NCBI GenBank assembly: GCA_029256705.1
Contig: JAQSXK010000003.1
Location: forward strand, 1-64,000
Reading direction: 5' to 3'
From: Clostridia bacterium
Lineage (GTDB): Bacteria > Bacillota > Clostridia > TANB77 > CAG-465
DNA length: 64,000 nt
Shown here: in pieces, positions 36,986 through 47,053 of the stretch
How the letters are laid out: the number at the start of each line of letters is the position of its first letter
How positions within the stretch are numbered: position 1 is the stretch's first letter
Translations under genes and position numbers: made by a program
Notes under the pieces: generated by a model
Told to the model about the DNA's origin: nothing
Seen by the model: only the letters and a program-made list of their open reading frames with translations
The model's database searches: none

Positions 36986-39900
36986 AGTAACATTAAAAAC
37001 TCTAAGTATATTTATAATTTTTATGTTCTCATTTAGTATATATGGGTACGGATTATTATATCAAGGAGAATTTATTGATCCAACAAATACTGAAAATACT
37101 TATAGAGTAAAAATATTGTCTATGGCGAATGCCTCAGAATCATCTAAAACCGAATATGAATCCAGAAAACAGTATGATGGTCAATGGCTAATATCTAATG
37201 GAGGTAGTGATGCAAGTACTACTGGCTCTACATCTTCATTCAGTACATTTTATTATGGATTTCATCCAGACTATCAGCCAGATAATCCATCATACGTATC
37301 TCCGCCTCTTACAGATTATGGCAGTGGATTTGTTAGCAGTGGAAGTAATAGTAATATTTATTATGATTTTAGTACTGCACCAATAACACCAAATTCAGAC
37401 AGTTTCGCTACATTTTACGGTAATAAAGGAAATGTTGCTAGAAACCAAGGAACTACAATGGATGGATTTACAAAGATATATAAAAATAATGGTTCCTCTA
37501 CTAGGCACTTGCAATGGAGGGTAACTAATTCAGGGGTTAGGCTTGATTTAACTGAACTAACTAATAGTACTGTGCAGTCTCTAATACAAAAATTTGGTCA
37601 AGAAAAACTTGAGAATGGAGTAAGATTTTCTGGAGGACTTAGAACTAAGTATAATAATTTTGCTTCATCAATAGCATATCATAAAGATAATATGGACACT
37701 GCTTGGATATTTTTTCAACTTACTACAGGATATTGGAATAGTGGAGTACGTGGATTTAAGGAAATGGAAATATGGAATTCCTATGGAACTGGAACATATA
37801 AGAAAGGTGCTTCCGTTGCAAATGAATTTGATAACATATTATCTTTACCATTTAAAAACATACAATCTAATAGAAAAGTGTATATAAAACATGTTGATGT
37901 TAATGGCAATACAATTAATGGTCTACAAAAATCATCTCAGCAATATGTGGAAAATGGTAATGTAAGTAATATTGCAAATGAAGGAGCTAGTAGTGGATAT
38001 CAAGAAACATATACAGTCAAATCTAATCAAGAAATAAAAGTTACTGAAAATTCATCTCCAACTGTAGGGGATGATGAATATGATTTTAAATATGGAAAAA
38101 GTGCTATTGGGTCAACACTTAGTGAGGCAAATAGTAATTTTGGAAATGTAACACAAACATGGTCAACACCAAAGCAATTTGCTAATTCCGACAAAAGTGA
38201 CGTTTTAGTAATAAGTCTAGTATATGAATTAATACCACCAGTTCCTAGTTTACCATTACTACAATTGGTAGGAAGATTAGAATTTATTAACAGAAATTCA
38301 TCATATATTAACGCTACATCTGCACATGATATAGATTATATTCCATCTACTCAGCAGCTAACACCTTATGCAGAAGGAGCATATCCATATGTAGTAAGAG
38401 GTATGAGATATGAACCTAGAAATATTACTTTAAGTTCGTCTACATCAGTTACTGCTAATATTTCATATAGTTGGGATGTATGGACCTATAGTCATGGTAG
38501 TGCAGTTGAGATAGATAAGCCAGCAGTACCACCTTCACCCGGCCCACCACCAACACCTGGAACACCAGCAACGTATAAACACAAACATGATGCTTCTTGT
38601 GACTGGTATAAGTCAACTTATACATCAACCATAAATAAAGTATTTAATTATACTGTACCATATAAACATACTTGGTTTGAAATAACAAATTTTAAAATGT
38701 ATAGAATTTCAAAGCTAGATGTTTATGATAATGAAAATAATATTGGAGGTACATTATTTGCTGGAGGAAATTATATTATTACTCCAAGTACAGCATACGA
38801 AAATAGGTTTAATAATAGTAGAGGAAGGGTACTTGGATCATTAATAGTTTCTTTTCCAAGTAAAAGTTATAGTCTACAACCTGTATATATTCAAAAAAGT
38901 AAACCTTCTGGTGGAACCGAAACAGCTTCTGGTACATCTGAGAGTAGTCTAGATGCATCAAAACAAACTGCTACCAATAAATTGAATTTAGAAACCAATA
39001 AAACAGCTTCTGATGCTACAGCACTTTCAATAACTTACCAATATGACAATGATTATGTGGAGTTGGATGGCAAAGAAGATATGTTACAGCGTAATTATAA
39101 AACTTGGACTGAACGTATAGATAAGGAAACCGACGCAAGTAATATAAGAGATTTAGATTCAACAAAAACTGGAACAGGAAAAGTTAATGGATCAGTATTA
39201 AATTATACTTCAAATTTAATGAACTATATGAAACCAACGACTAGATTAACAACTGATAATGATTTTACTACTAAGTATCAAACTGTACCGGTAAATAGAG
39301 AAAACGGAATTAGACAATTAAGTGGTAAAATATCTTATATAATAGTTACAGATCCTAAATATAATTTAGGAAGTGAAAGATTTATATCAACTGATTCAAC
39401 ATATACATTAAATACTGAAACCAGATTAATAGAATTAGATTTTACTGACCAATCCAAAGAATATAAAGGTACCGAGGTAAATAAAGTAAATGTACTAACA
39501 CCAATTAATTTTGGTAATTTTCAACTTATTACTGAAAAGAAAGTAGACCATTCAACTGGTGCAGGTAGTGCAACGATTTTACAAAGAAATGCTGTATTTA
39601 CAATTACGCCTATGACAAGTGGAAGTAGTACAGCCGGGTACAGTTTGTCTGATACAAGAGAATTTATAAAAGGATATTATTTCATATTTGATTTTGATAT
39701 TATATATAATGGTAATCTTATAGAAGCATATGATCCAATTTATCTGGAAGGAAAAAATGCTTCAATTACTGCAAAAACAACAGATGCATTCACAGGAGGA
39801 TTAGCTGCTCAAATTACAAATAGTGTAAAAATAGTTGCAATCAGTACAAATATTACGGATCTTCTAAAAGAATACTTAGACACAGCAACATATTCTAATT

Positions 39901-41018
39901 ATAATTATATGGATTCAGGTAATAACGTAGTTAGAAATACACAGATTCAAAATCAAAAGACATTTTTAAGGAGAAGTGATATAGCTAGCGACAGTTATCA
40001 CGCTATTTATAGGATTATAACTACTAAGAATATAGGTAGAATATTTGATTTTGCAGTAACTGATTGTACGGATTTAGCATTCAAAGAAGTTTTCAGAAAG
40101 CCAAATACTTTAAATATAAATGAACCATCTGGAATCTCATATTATTCTGGGTATAAGCAACTTAATTTATATAGTTCCGAATATAACGATATGATAAATA
40201 GAACTGATATAGGCAGTAGTCCACAAACTATACTGCCGCTAGGACCATATAAGAATACCAATACTAGATATGTTAATGCACCTAAAATGGGATATAGAAT
40301 AAGTTTTGATTTAAAAACGACAGGATATATGGTAAATAGTAATATTAATAATTCAAGAAGAATTGAAATAACACCAAAATATTATTATATATCAAAGGAT
40401 GGAAAAACTTTTGATAATAACATTAAATTATACTACAAAAATTCGAGTGGTAATTATGTTAGTTTTGCATCAAGTGGCTATACAATATATTTTAAACCAA
40501 ATAATGGATATAGATACCTAAGAAATAGTATGTATACAGATAATAATGCGTTATTATCTACAAAATTAGAACCACTAAACGTATCTAATAAGCTTATTCT
40601 TACAAATAAAATGATGAGCACAAATAATAATTCATTTATTCAAGCTTGGTATGGAGAATATAAATTACCAAATTCAACAATAGCAGTATCAAATGTTATT
40701 GGAAGTCCCAATAGTAACATAAATAATCCATATACAGAAGGATATATTGGTGTTGTATTTGATATTAAATGTATAGATTCATCTGGATTTACATTATCAT
40801 ATGATACAGATGATAAATCGGCTACACCTTCAGTTAATACTTCGCAGTGGGATTATGAGGGATTTATGAATTTCAAAACCCCTGGAAGCGTAACTAATAC
40901 TTTGAGATATCAATTAGAAAGAGATATATGGCAAATAGAAAATTCTAGATACCAAGAAATAAAAGGAACAGTAGTATTATTTGATTTAGATAATAGGGCT
41001 GCAAACGATTTTGAATAG
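36972..41018 (+). CDS. Giant secreted surface protein, copy 1
   Basis: This 1348-residue protein has a signal peptide (LKTLSIFIIFMFSFSIYGYG). The ectodomain contains a proline-rich linker SPGPPPTPG just before HKHDASCDWYKS (about residues 525-545), a possible metal site, and a long Tyr/Asn/Thr-rich beta region ending in FDLDNRAANDFE with no wall anchor. ATG 36972 is preceded by AAGGAGGG. The paralogue at 42648-46737 matches end to end. It follows the SLH-like membrane protein as a two-gene module. Confidence 0.7.
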   Translation: MQTVKVTLKTLSIFIIFMFSFSIYGYGLLYQGEFIDPTNTENTYRVKILSMANASESSKTEYESRKQYDGQWLISNGGSDASTTGSTSSFSTFYYGFHPDYQPDNPSYVSPPLTDYGSGFVSSGSNSNIYYDFSTAPITPNSDSFATFYGNKGNVARNQGTTMDGFTKIYKNNGSSTRHLQWRVTNSGVRLDLTELTNSTVQSLIQKFGQEKLENGVRFSGGLRTKYNNFASSIAYHKDNMDTAWIFFQLTTGYWNSGVRGFKEMEIWNSYGTGTYKKGASVANEFDNILSLPFKNIQSNRKVYIKHVDVNGNTINGLQKSSQQYVENGNVSNIANEGASSGYQETYTVKSNQEIKVTENSSPTVGDDEYDFKYGKSAIGSTLSEANSNFGNVTQTWSTPKQFANSDKSDVLVISLVYELIPPVPSLPLLQLVGRLEFINRNSSYINATSAHDIDYIPSTQQLTPYAEGAYPYVVRGMRYEPRNITLSSSTSVTANISYSWDVWTYSHGSAVEIDKPAVPPSPGPPPTPGTPATYKHKHDASCDWYKSTYTSTINKVFNYTVPYKHTWFEITNFKMYRISKLDVYDNENNIGGTLFAGGNYIITPSTAYENRFNNSRGRVLGSLIVSFPSKSYSLQPVYIQKSKPSGGTETASGTSESSLDASKQTATNKLNLETNKTASDATALSITYQYDNDYVELDGKEDMLQRNYKTWTERIDKETDASNIRDLDSTKTGTGKVNGSVLNYTSNLMNYMKPTTRLTTDNDFTTKYQTVPVNRENGIRQLSGKISYIIVTDPKYNLGSERFISTDSTYTLNTETRLIELDFTDQSKEYKGTEVNKVNVLTPINFGNFQLITEKKVDHSTGAGSATILQRNAVFTITPMTSGSSTAGYSLSDTREFIKGYYFIFDFDIIYNGNLIEAYDPIYLEGKNASITAKTTDAFTGGLAAQITNSVKIVAISTNITDLLKEYLDTATYSNYNYMDSGNNVVRNTQIQNQKTFLRRSDIASDSYHAIYRIITTKNIGRIFDFAVTDCTDLAFKEVFRKPNTLNINEPSGISYYSGYKQLNLYSSEYNDMINRTDIGSSPQTILPLGPYKNTNTRYVNAPKMGYRISFDLKTTGYMVNSNINNSRRIEITPKYYYISKDGKTFDNNIKLYYKNSSGNYVSFASSGYTIYFKPNNGYRYLRNSMYTDNNALLSTKLEPLNVSNKLILTNKMMSTNNNSFIQAWYGEYKLPNSTIAVSNVIGSPNSNINNPYTEGYIGVVFDIKCIDSSGFTLSYDTDDKSATPSVNTSQWDYEGFMNFKTPGSVTNTLRYQLERDIWQIENSRYQEIKGTVVLFDLDNRAANDFE

Positions 41019-41021
41019 GTT

Positions 41022-41062
41022 AAAAAAAGTGGATTTATAGTAAACTATAAGTCCATTTTTTT
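41022..41062 (+). terminator. Intrinsic terminator
   Basis: A long A-rich/T-rich stem with one bulge and a G-T pair (core tggatttatagt / actataagtcca) is followed by T7. Confidence 0.82.
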
Positions 41063-41119
41063 GCTTTTATCAAAAAATCGTATTATTTTACATTTTTTGA
41101 GAATTTTTTTCAAAAAAAC

Positions 41120-41147
41120 TTTAAATTTTTTTCTTTTGTGATATAAT
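41120..41147 (+). promoter_or_regulatory. Promoter of the second surface-protein module
   Basis: TTTAAA (41120-41125) and TATAAT (41142-41147) have a 16-bp spacer. A leader of about 100 nt follows. Confidence 0.5.
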
Positions 41148-41253
41148 GTTATTAGAGGTAAAATGACATTATATTTATATTTATGTACTTGTTAATTAAT
41201 TAATAAAAGTATAGATAAAAAATGTATTTTATAATGAATGGAGTGTTGATAAA

Positions 41254-42648
41254 GTGTTTAAAAAAGATGTAAAAAAGATTGAGAATAAATCACAATTATT
41301 ATCTAACAAGGACAAGTTAGATGCTGCAAAAAAGGAAAATGTAAAAGCTAAAGAAAGATTTAAATGGAAAAATAGAAAGTTATATATAGTTATAGCTGTA
41401 TCAATAGTTATTATTGCTGCTATTATAACAGGTTTAAGTGTGTATTTAAACAGCATCAAATATAAGGACTATGTAAAATACGAAGAAAAAATGAAAACTT
41501 ATGGATTTGATAAATTGTATAACAATCAGAGTGCTAAAACCAATGAATCTGTAACAAAAGCAGAAGCATTAAAATTAGCTATAGCTGCTGTTTTTAATAA
41601 AAGTGATATATCAGATTTTGCAGCTGAACATAACGAATATGAAAATGCAATTTGGGTTGAATATGCAAAAGATACTGAAGTTACAAAAGAAGATATTAAC
41701 ATTAATAACTTTAATGACAAAGCAAAATATTTAGATGTTATAACATATTTTGAAAATTGTAAAAAAATATTTTTGAAGGATCAAGCAATTAAGAATGTAG
41801 ATGTTAAATTTAAAGATATTTCTAAATATACAATTGAACAGCAAACTATGATTAAAGACATGGTAGCAAATGAAATTATATATGAAGTATTTAATAAATT
41901 GGATGGCAAAAGTAATATAGTTAAGGGACAATTAAATGAATTGGTTGTTAATTTTGTTGAAAAATATAATACAATAACAATGTCTGGAGACAAAATAAAT
42001 ATTAATCCTGAAAAAATGCCTTCAAACGCAAATCAGTATCCATATACTATTACCACTGTTGATAAAAGTGTTTATGAGAAACCATTTTTTTCTGAATATA
42101 GTGAAAGGGCTATGTCAGCAAAAGAATTATATTCAATTAAAAAGGAAAATTACTCTCAGGTAAAAACATTTACAGAGGAATTCTTTAATGTTATTTTAAA
42201 TGTAGATTATAAAACTATAACTGAAGAAAGTTTAAGAGAAAGTTTGGAAAATTATTTTATATTTGTTCCAAATGAATCTGCAGTTAAAGCATATGTAAAA
42301 CACGTAAAAGATAATGAGATAGTTATACAAGGAAATGCAAAGTTACAAGTTCCAGCTATATATTTTGATGGTGTTTCTTATAGAGCAAGAATGAAATTAA
42401 ATTTTGATATAAAAAATTCTAAAACAAAAGATAATTTATTATATTTGGACTTATTTGATGGATTAAAAAAGACATATGAAAAAAATAGTTATGAAATATT
42501 TGTTGATTATTATTTGGCAGTTGGAATAGGAAATTATAATATTTATTTGGATCAAGCAGAATTATATAATACAATACTTGATAAAGACAAGTCTGGAATA
42601 ACAAAAGAAGTTGATAATGAAATATATATTAGAGAGGAGGCAAAATAA
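41254..42648 (+). CDS. Membrane-anchored SLH-like protein, copy 2
   Basis: This 464-residue protein is a full-length paralogue of the one at 35552, with a basic cytoplasmic N-terminus, a helix (about 46-68) and an ectodomain opening KYEEKMKTYGFDKLYNNQSAK. The shared blocks TKAEALKLAIAAVF, FKGQLNELVVNFVEKYNTI-like and DNLLYLDLFDGLKKTYE make the relationship clear. It starts with GTG after ATGGAGTG. Its stop overlaps the start of the next gene (42648), repeating the arrangement of copy 1. Confidence 0.65.
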   Translation: MFKKDVKKIENKSQLLSNKDKLDAAKKENVKAKERFKWKNRKLYIVIAVSIVIIAAIITGLSVYLNSIKYKDYVKYEEKMKTYGFDKLYNNQSAKTNESVTKAEALKLAIAAVFNKSDISDFAAEHNEYENAIWVEYAKDTEVTKEDININNFNDKAKYLDVITYFENCKKIFLKDQAIKNVDVKFKDISKYTIEQQTMIKDMVANEIIYEVFNKLDGKSNIVKGQLNELVVNFVEKYNTITMSGDKININPEKMPSNANQYPYTITTVDKSVYEKPFFSEYSERAMSAKELYSIKKENYSQVKTFTEEFFNVILNVDYKTITEESLRESLENYFIFVPNESAVKAYVKHVKDNEIVIQGNAKLQVPAIYFDGVSYRARMKLNFDIKNSKTKDNLLYLDLFDGLKKTYEKNSYEIFVDYYLAVGIGNYNIYLDQAELYNTILDKDKSGITKEVDNEIYIREEAK

Positions 42649-45600
42649 TGAAAATAATAAATAGAATATTTAAATCACTATTTATATTTATATTATTTGT
42701 TTGGTCTTTAAATATATATGGATATAACTTGGTGTATGAAGGAAAGTATGTAGATAGTGAACGAATGGTTGAAATAACTACTATGACTAGTGCGTATAAG
42801 GATACTATAAAAGAATATGAAGATAGAACAAAAACTTCTGATGGATGGGTTATCGCAACTGCAGAGGATAAAGGTACAAGTGGAAGCGAGTATACTTTCG
42901 GAACTCCATACTATATATTTTATAAGATGACAGACCCAATTCCAACAAAATATAATTCAGGATTTAATGAAAGTACTTCAAATTTGACAAAGAATAATAT
43001 ATATTATGATACTAATAATAAAAATCGGAGTTAATTTGCCAATAAAAAGTAATTCAGTAAGTTTTAGTAACTTCAAAGGAAATGAAGCAAATATACCAGA
43101 AAATCAAGGAACGGATACTAGCAACTATACTAGAATGAAAAAATTTGAAAATAATTCTGCAAAAATAGATTTATTGAGATGGAAAGTAAATCAAAATGGT
43201 GTAATAATTAGTGTATATAAACTAACTAATTCAGCATTGCAGGATTTGGTTGATATATTTGGTGAAGATGATATAATAAGCAGTAGCATTGGTATAAGAA
43301 TTTCAAATGTACTTAGAACTCAATGTTCTTGGTTAAATGACTCAAGGGATTATATAGATACAGCCTGGCTATGGTATCAGCTTACTGTAGATAATAGCTG
43401 GTCTAATGGCGGAAGAGGTTTTTCTCCTTCTTGGCCAAAAGATGAAGACCACGGATATAAAGCATATGCTACCGGTGATTATGCAAAAGCAGCATCCGTA
43501 GCAAATGAATATGATAATATTCTCTTTATTCCTGATTTACCAAAACCAAAGGTAAAAAGAGAGATATATGTAAATCATGTAGATGAAGAAGGAAATGTTT
43601 TAGTTGGTTTTGAAAATCAGCGCTTAAATATGACAGTTTTGAAGGAAGGTGGAACAAACCCAAGATTAAACCTTCCAGATAGAAAAGGTTATCAAGAACA
43701 TTATACAATATATGGACCAGAGTATATACCAATAAGTAAATCTCCAAAATCAGGGGTTAAGATTGGAAATACTACTTATACTTTTACTGGTGGTGTGGCT
43801 GCAGCGGGAGCTAATATCACTGAGGCTCAAAATTTATCACCTAATTCAAAGTATTACTGGGGTGAGGATGAAGATCCAAGACCTTTTACTACAAGTACAA
43901 AAAAAGTAGACGACTCTGTTGTTATAAATTTAATTTATAGTAAAACTATTGAAATACCTCCTGATGTATTACCAAAATTAGAAATTGTAGGCAGATTAGA
44001 ATTTATAAATAGAAGTTCAGAATATATAAATTCTACTTCTGGACATGATATTGATTATATACCATCAACAAAACAATTAACACCATTTGCACAAAGTGCA
44101 TATCCTTATGTTGTAAGGGCATTAAGATATGAACCTAGAAATGAAGTTAGAAGTTCAAGTGCAACTGTAACTACGTATATTACATATAGTTGGGATATAT
44201 GGACTTATAGTCATGGAAGTGCAGTAGAGATTGATCAACCGGCAGTTGCGCCTTCACCAGGTCCACCTCCAACACCTGGCAGGGCAGCTACGTATAAACA
44301 TAAACATGATTCCACATGTGATTGGTATAAGTCAACATCTTCAGCTACTACTAACAAGGTATTCAACTATGCTGTGCAATATAAACACACTTGGTTCCAA
44401 ATAACTAATTTTAAAATGTACAGAATCTCAAAATTAGATGTATATGATAAACAAAATAATGTTGGTGGAACATTATTTGGTGGTGATAGAACATATACAA
44501 TTACACCAAGTGGCACTTATGAATCAAGATTTAACAATAGCAGAGGAAAAGTAAATAAAACTTTAACAGTTAGTTTCCCAAATGAGAGTTACTATTTAGA
44601 TTCAGTTTACGAACCTTTAGCTAAGCCATCTGGAGGCACTGGAACTTCATCTGGAACGAGTGTGAATAGTAAAGCTACAGCTCTATCAACTGCAAACACA
44701 AAACTAGGAGAAGTTAATCATAAAATTGCAGCAGATCATGAAAATTTAACAATTACATATCAATATGATAATGATTATGTAGAATTAGATGGTGCTACAG
44801 ATATGTTGCAACGTAACTACAAAACTTGGTCAGAACATATAATTAAAGAAACAGATGCAAGTGTAAGAAATCTAGATTCTACAAAAACTGGTACTGGTCA
44901 AATAAATGGTATAGATTTAATGTACACATCAAATCTTATGAGTTATATGAGACCTACTACTAGATTAACAACGGATTCGGATTTTACACCAAATTATCAA
45001 ACTGTACCAGCAGATGAGGAAAATGGTATAAGAAGATTAGAAGGAAAAATATATTATACAATAGTTACTGATTCAAAGTACAATGTAGGATCAAATATTT
45101 TTCATTCAACTGATGCAACATACAGATTAAATCAAGATTTAAATTTAGTTGATACTAGTTTTACACCTCAAAATAAGTCATATATAAATACTGACGTAAA
45201 TAAAGTAAATGTATTGACACCTGCAAATTTCGGAACATTTGATTTGGTAACTGATCAAAAGGTTGATCACTCTACTGGAGCAGGTAATGCTACAATACTA
45301 CAGAAAAATGCAGTATTTACCATTACACCAACGACAGCTGGAAGCAATACTGCAGGATATAATTTAGGTGATACAAGAGAATTTATTAAAGGATATTACT
45401 TTATGTTTGATTTTAATATAATATATAATGGAAATGAAATTGAAGCATATGATCCAATATATATTGAGGGAAGATATGCTTCCATAACAGCTAAGACTAC
45501 AGATAGTTTTGGAAATGGTTCAGCAGATCAGCTTACAAATAGTATTAAAATTGTGGCAATTACTACAAACATTAATGATCTTTTAAAGAGTTACTTTGAT

Positions 45601-46737
45601 GATTCAACATATTCAACATATAGTTATATGGATAATAACAATAATATAGTTAGAAATACAAATGTACAAAACCAAAGAGAATTATTATCAAGATCTGATA
45701 TAGTAAGTGATTCATATCATGCTATATATAAGAGGATAACTACTAGAAATTTAGGTAGAATATTTGATTTTGCAATATCTGATTGCACAGATTTAGCATT
45801 TAAAGATATTTTTAAAACAACTACTACTGGTAATATAAATACACCTACTGGGAAATCATATTATTCAGGTTATAAAAAATGGAATTTATATAGTACAGCA
45901 TATAATGAAATGGTTGATAGAACAGATGTAGGTGGAACTCCACAAACAATCTTACCTCTTGGACCATACAAGAATACAAATACAAAATATGTTAATGCAC
46001 CAAAAATGGGATATAGAATTGCTTTTGACTTAAAAACAACTGGATATATGGCATCTAACAATTATAATAATTCAAGACGTATAGAGATTACTCCTAAATA
46101 TTATTATATTTCAAAAGATGGTAAAACATTTGATAATAATATTAAATTGTATTTTAAAAACGCTAATGGAAATTATATCAATTTTGCATCAAGTGGATAT
46201 ACAATATATTATAAACCAAATGATGGTTATAGATATTTAAGAAATAGTATGTATACAGATGACTTTACTTTGATGTCAACTAAGTTGGAACCACTGACAG
46301 TATCATCTAAGATAGTATTAACAAACAAATCAATGAGTACTAATAATACATCATTTATACAAGCTTGGTATGGAGAATTTAAATTACCTAATTCAACTAT
46401 AGCAGTTTCTAATACTGTAGGAAATCCTAACAATAATGTAAATAATCCTTATAAAGATGGTTATATTGGCGTTATATTTGATATTAAATGTATAGATTCA
46501 GGAGGGTTTACGCTATCGTATGATACAAGTGATAAATCATCAGGATCCTCTATGAATACATCACAATGGGATTATGAAGGATTCATGAATTTTAAAACTC
46601 CAGGAAGTCCTACAAACACATTAAGATATCAACTAGAAAAGGATATGTGGCAAATAGACAATTCAAGATATCAACAAGTTAAAGGTACAGTAGTACTATT
46701 TGACTTAGATAATAGAGCAGCTAATGATTTTGAATAA
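42648..46737 (+). CDS. Giant secreted surface protein, copy 2, +1 frameshift at CGG
   Basis: A signal-peptide frame (42648-43034) and a long frame to 46737 form one 1362-residue protein if the C at 43026 is skipped. The zero frame reads AAT CGG AGT TAA. The shifted frame reads AAT (C) GGA GTT AAT. The joined product aligns along its whole length with copy 1 (1348 aa), including NIYYD just before the break and N-x-GN...NQGT just after it. It has the same SPGPPPTPG linker, HKHDSTCDWYKS motif and C-terminal FDLDNRAANDFE. It has a strong GAGGAGG ribosome site. Secreted, function unknown. Confidence 0.72.
43026..43028 (+). other. +1 frameshift site CGG-A (giant surface protein)
   Basis: An in-frame CGG is followed two codons later by a zero-frame TAA. 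Skipping the C reads GGA (Gly) and rejoins the paralogue-matching frame. Confidence 0.72.
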
Positions 46738-46748
46738 AATTTAAATTA

Positions 46749-46782
46749 TAAAAAGACGTGCACTAAAGTGTACGTCTTTTAT
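46749..46782 (+). terminator. Intrinsic terminator
   Basis: A 14-bp stem (aaaagacgtgcact with agtgtacgtctttt, one G-T pair) with a 2-nt apparent loop follows the giant protein gene. Confidence 0.8.
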
Positions 46783-46857
46783 AATTATAAATGGCTAACT
46801 GATTTAATTAATGCAGAAAATTAATTAATAAGGAATATTTAAGTGCAAAGTATACAT

Positions 46858-46884
46858 AATATTTACAAATTTGTTGTAAATATT
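46858..46884. promoter_or_regulatory. Operator-like palindrome touching the -35 box
   Basis: The arms aatatttacaa (46858-46868) and ttgtaaatatt (46874-46884) are a perfect 11-bp inverted repeat with a 5-bp spacer. The right arm overlaps the first base of the TTGACA of the promoter that follows. Confidence 0.6.
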
Positions 46885-46912
46885 TGACATGAAATTCAAT
46901 ATGTGATATAAT
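46884..46912 (+). promoter_or_regulatory. Consensus promoter of the SLH protein gene
   Basis: TTGACA (46884-46889) and TATAAT (46907-46912) match consensus fully with a 17-bp spacer. An A/T-rich leader of about 135 nt follows with no other structure seen. Confidence 0.85.
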
Positions 46913-47053
46913 ACTTGTGAATAAACAAATATCTGAAAAACTATAAATATATTTTTTGTTATTTTTTCTTGTAAGTATTTTTATTAAACATTTAAGTTTT
47001 ACTTAAATGTTAAAATAATATGTTTGAAACACTAATAACAAGGAGGAATCATT

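Noticed and set aside
36040-46433. Minus-strand open frames opposite the surface-protein genes
   Set aside because: They are by-products of A/T-rich codon use in the real genes, lack ribosome sites and resemble no protein.
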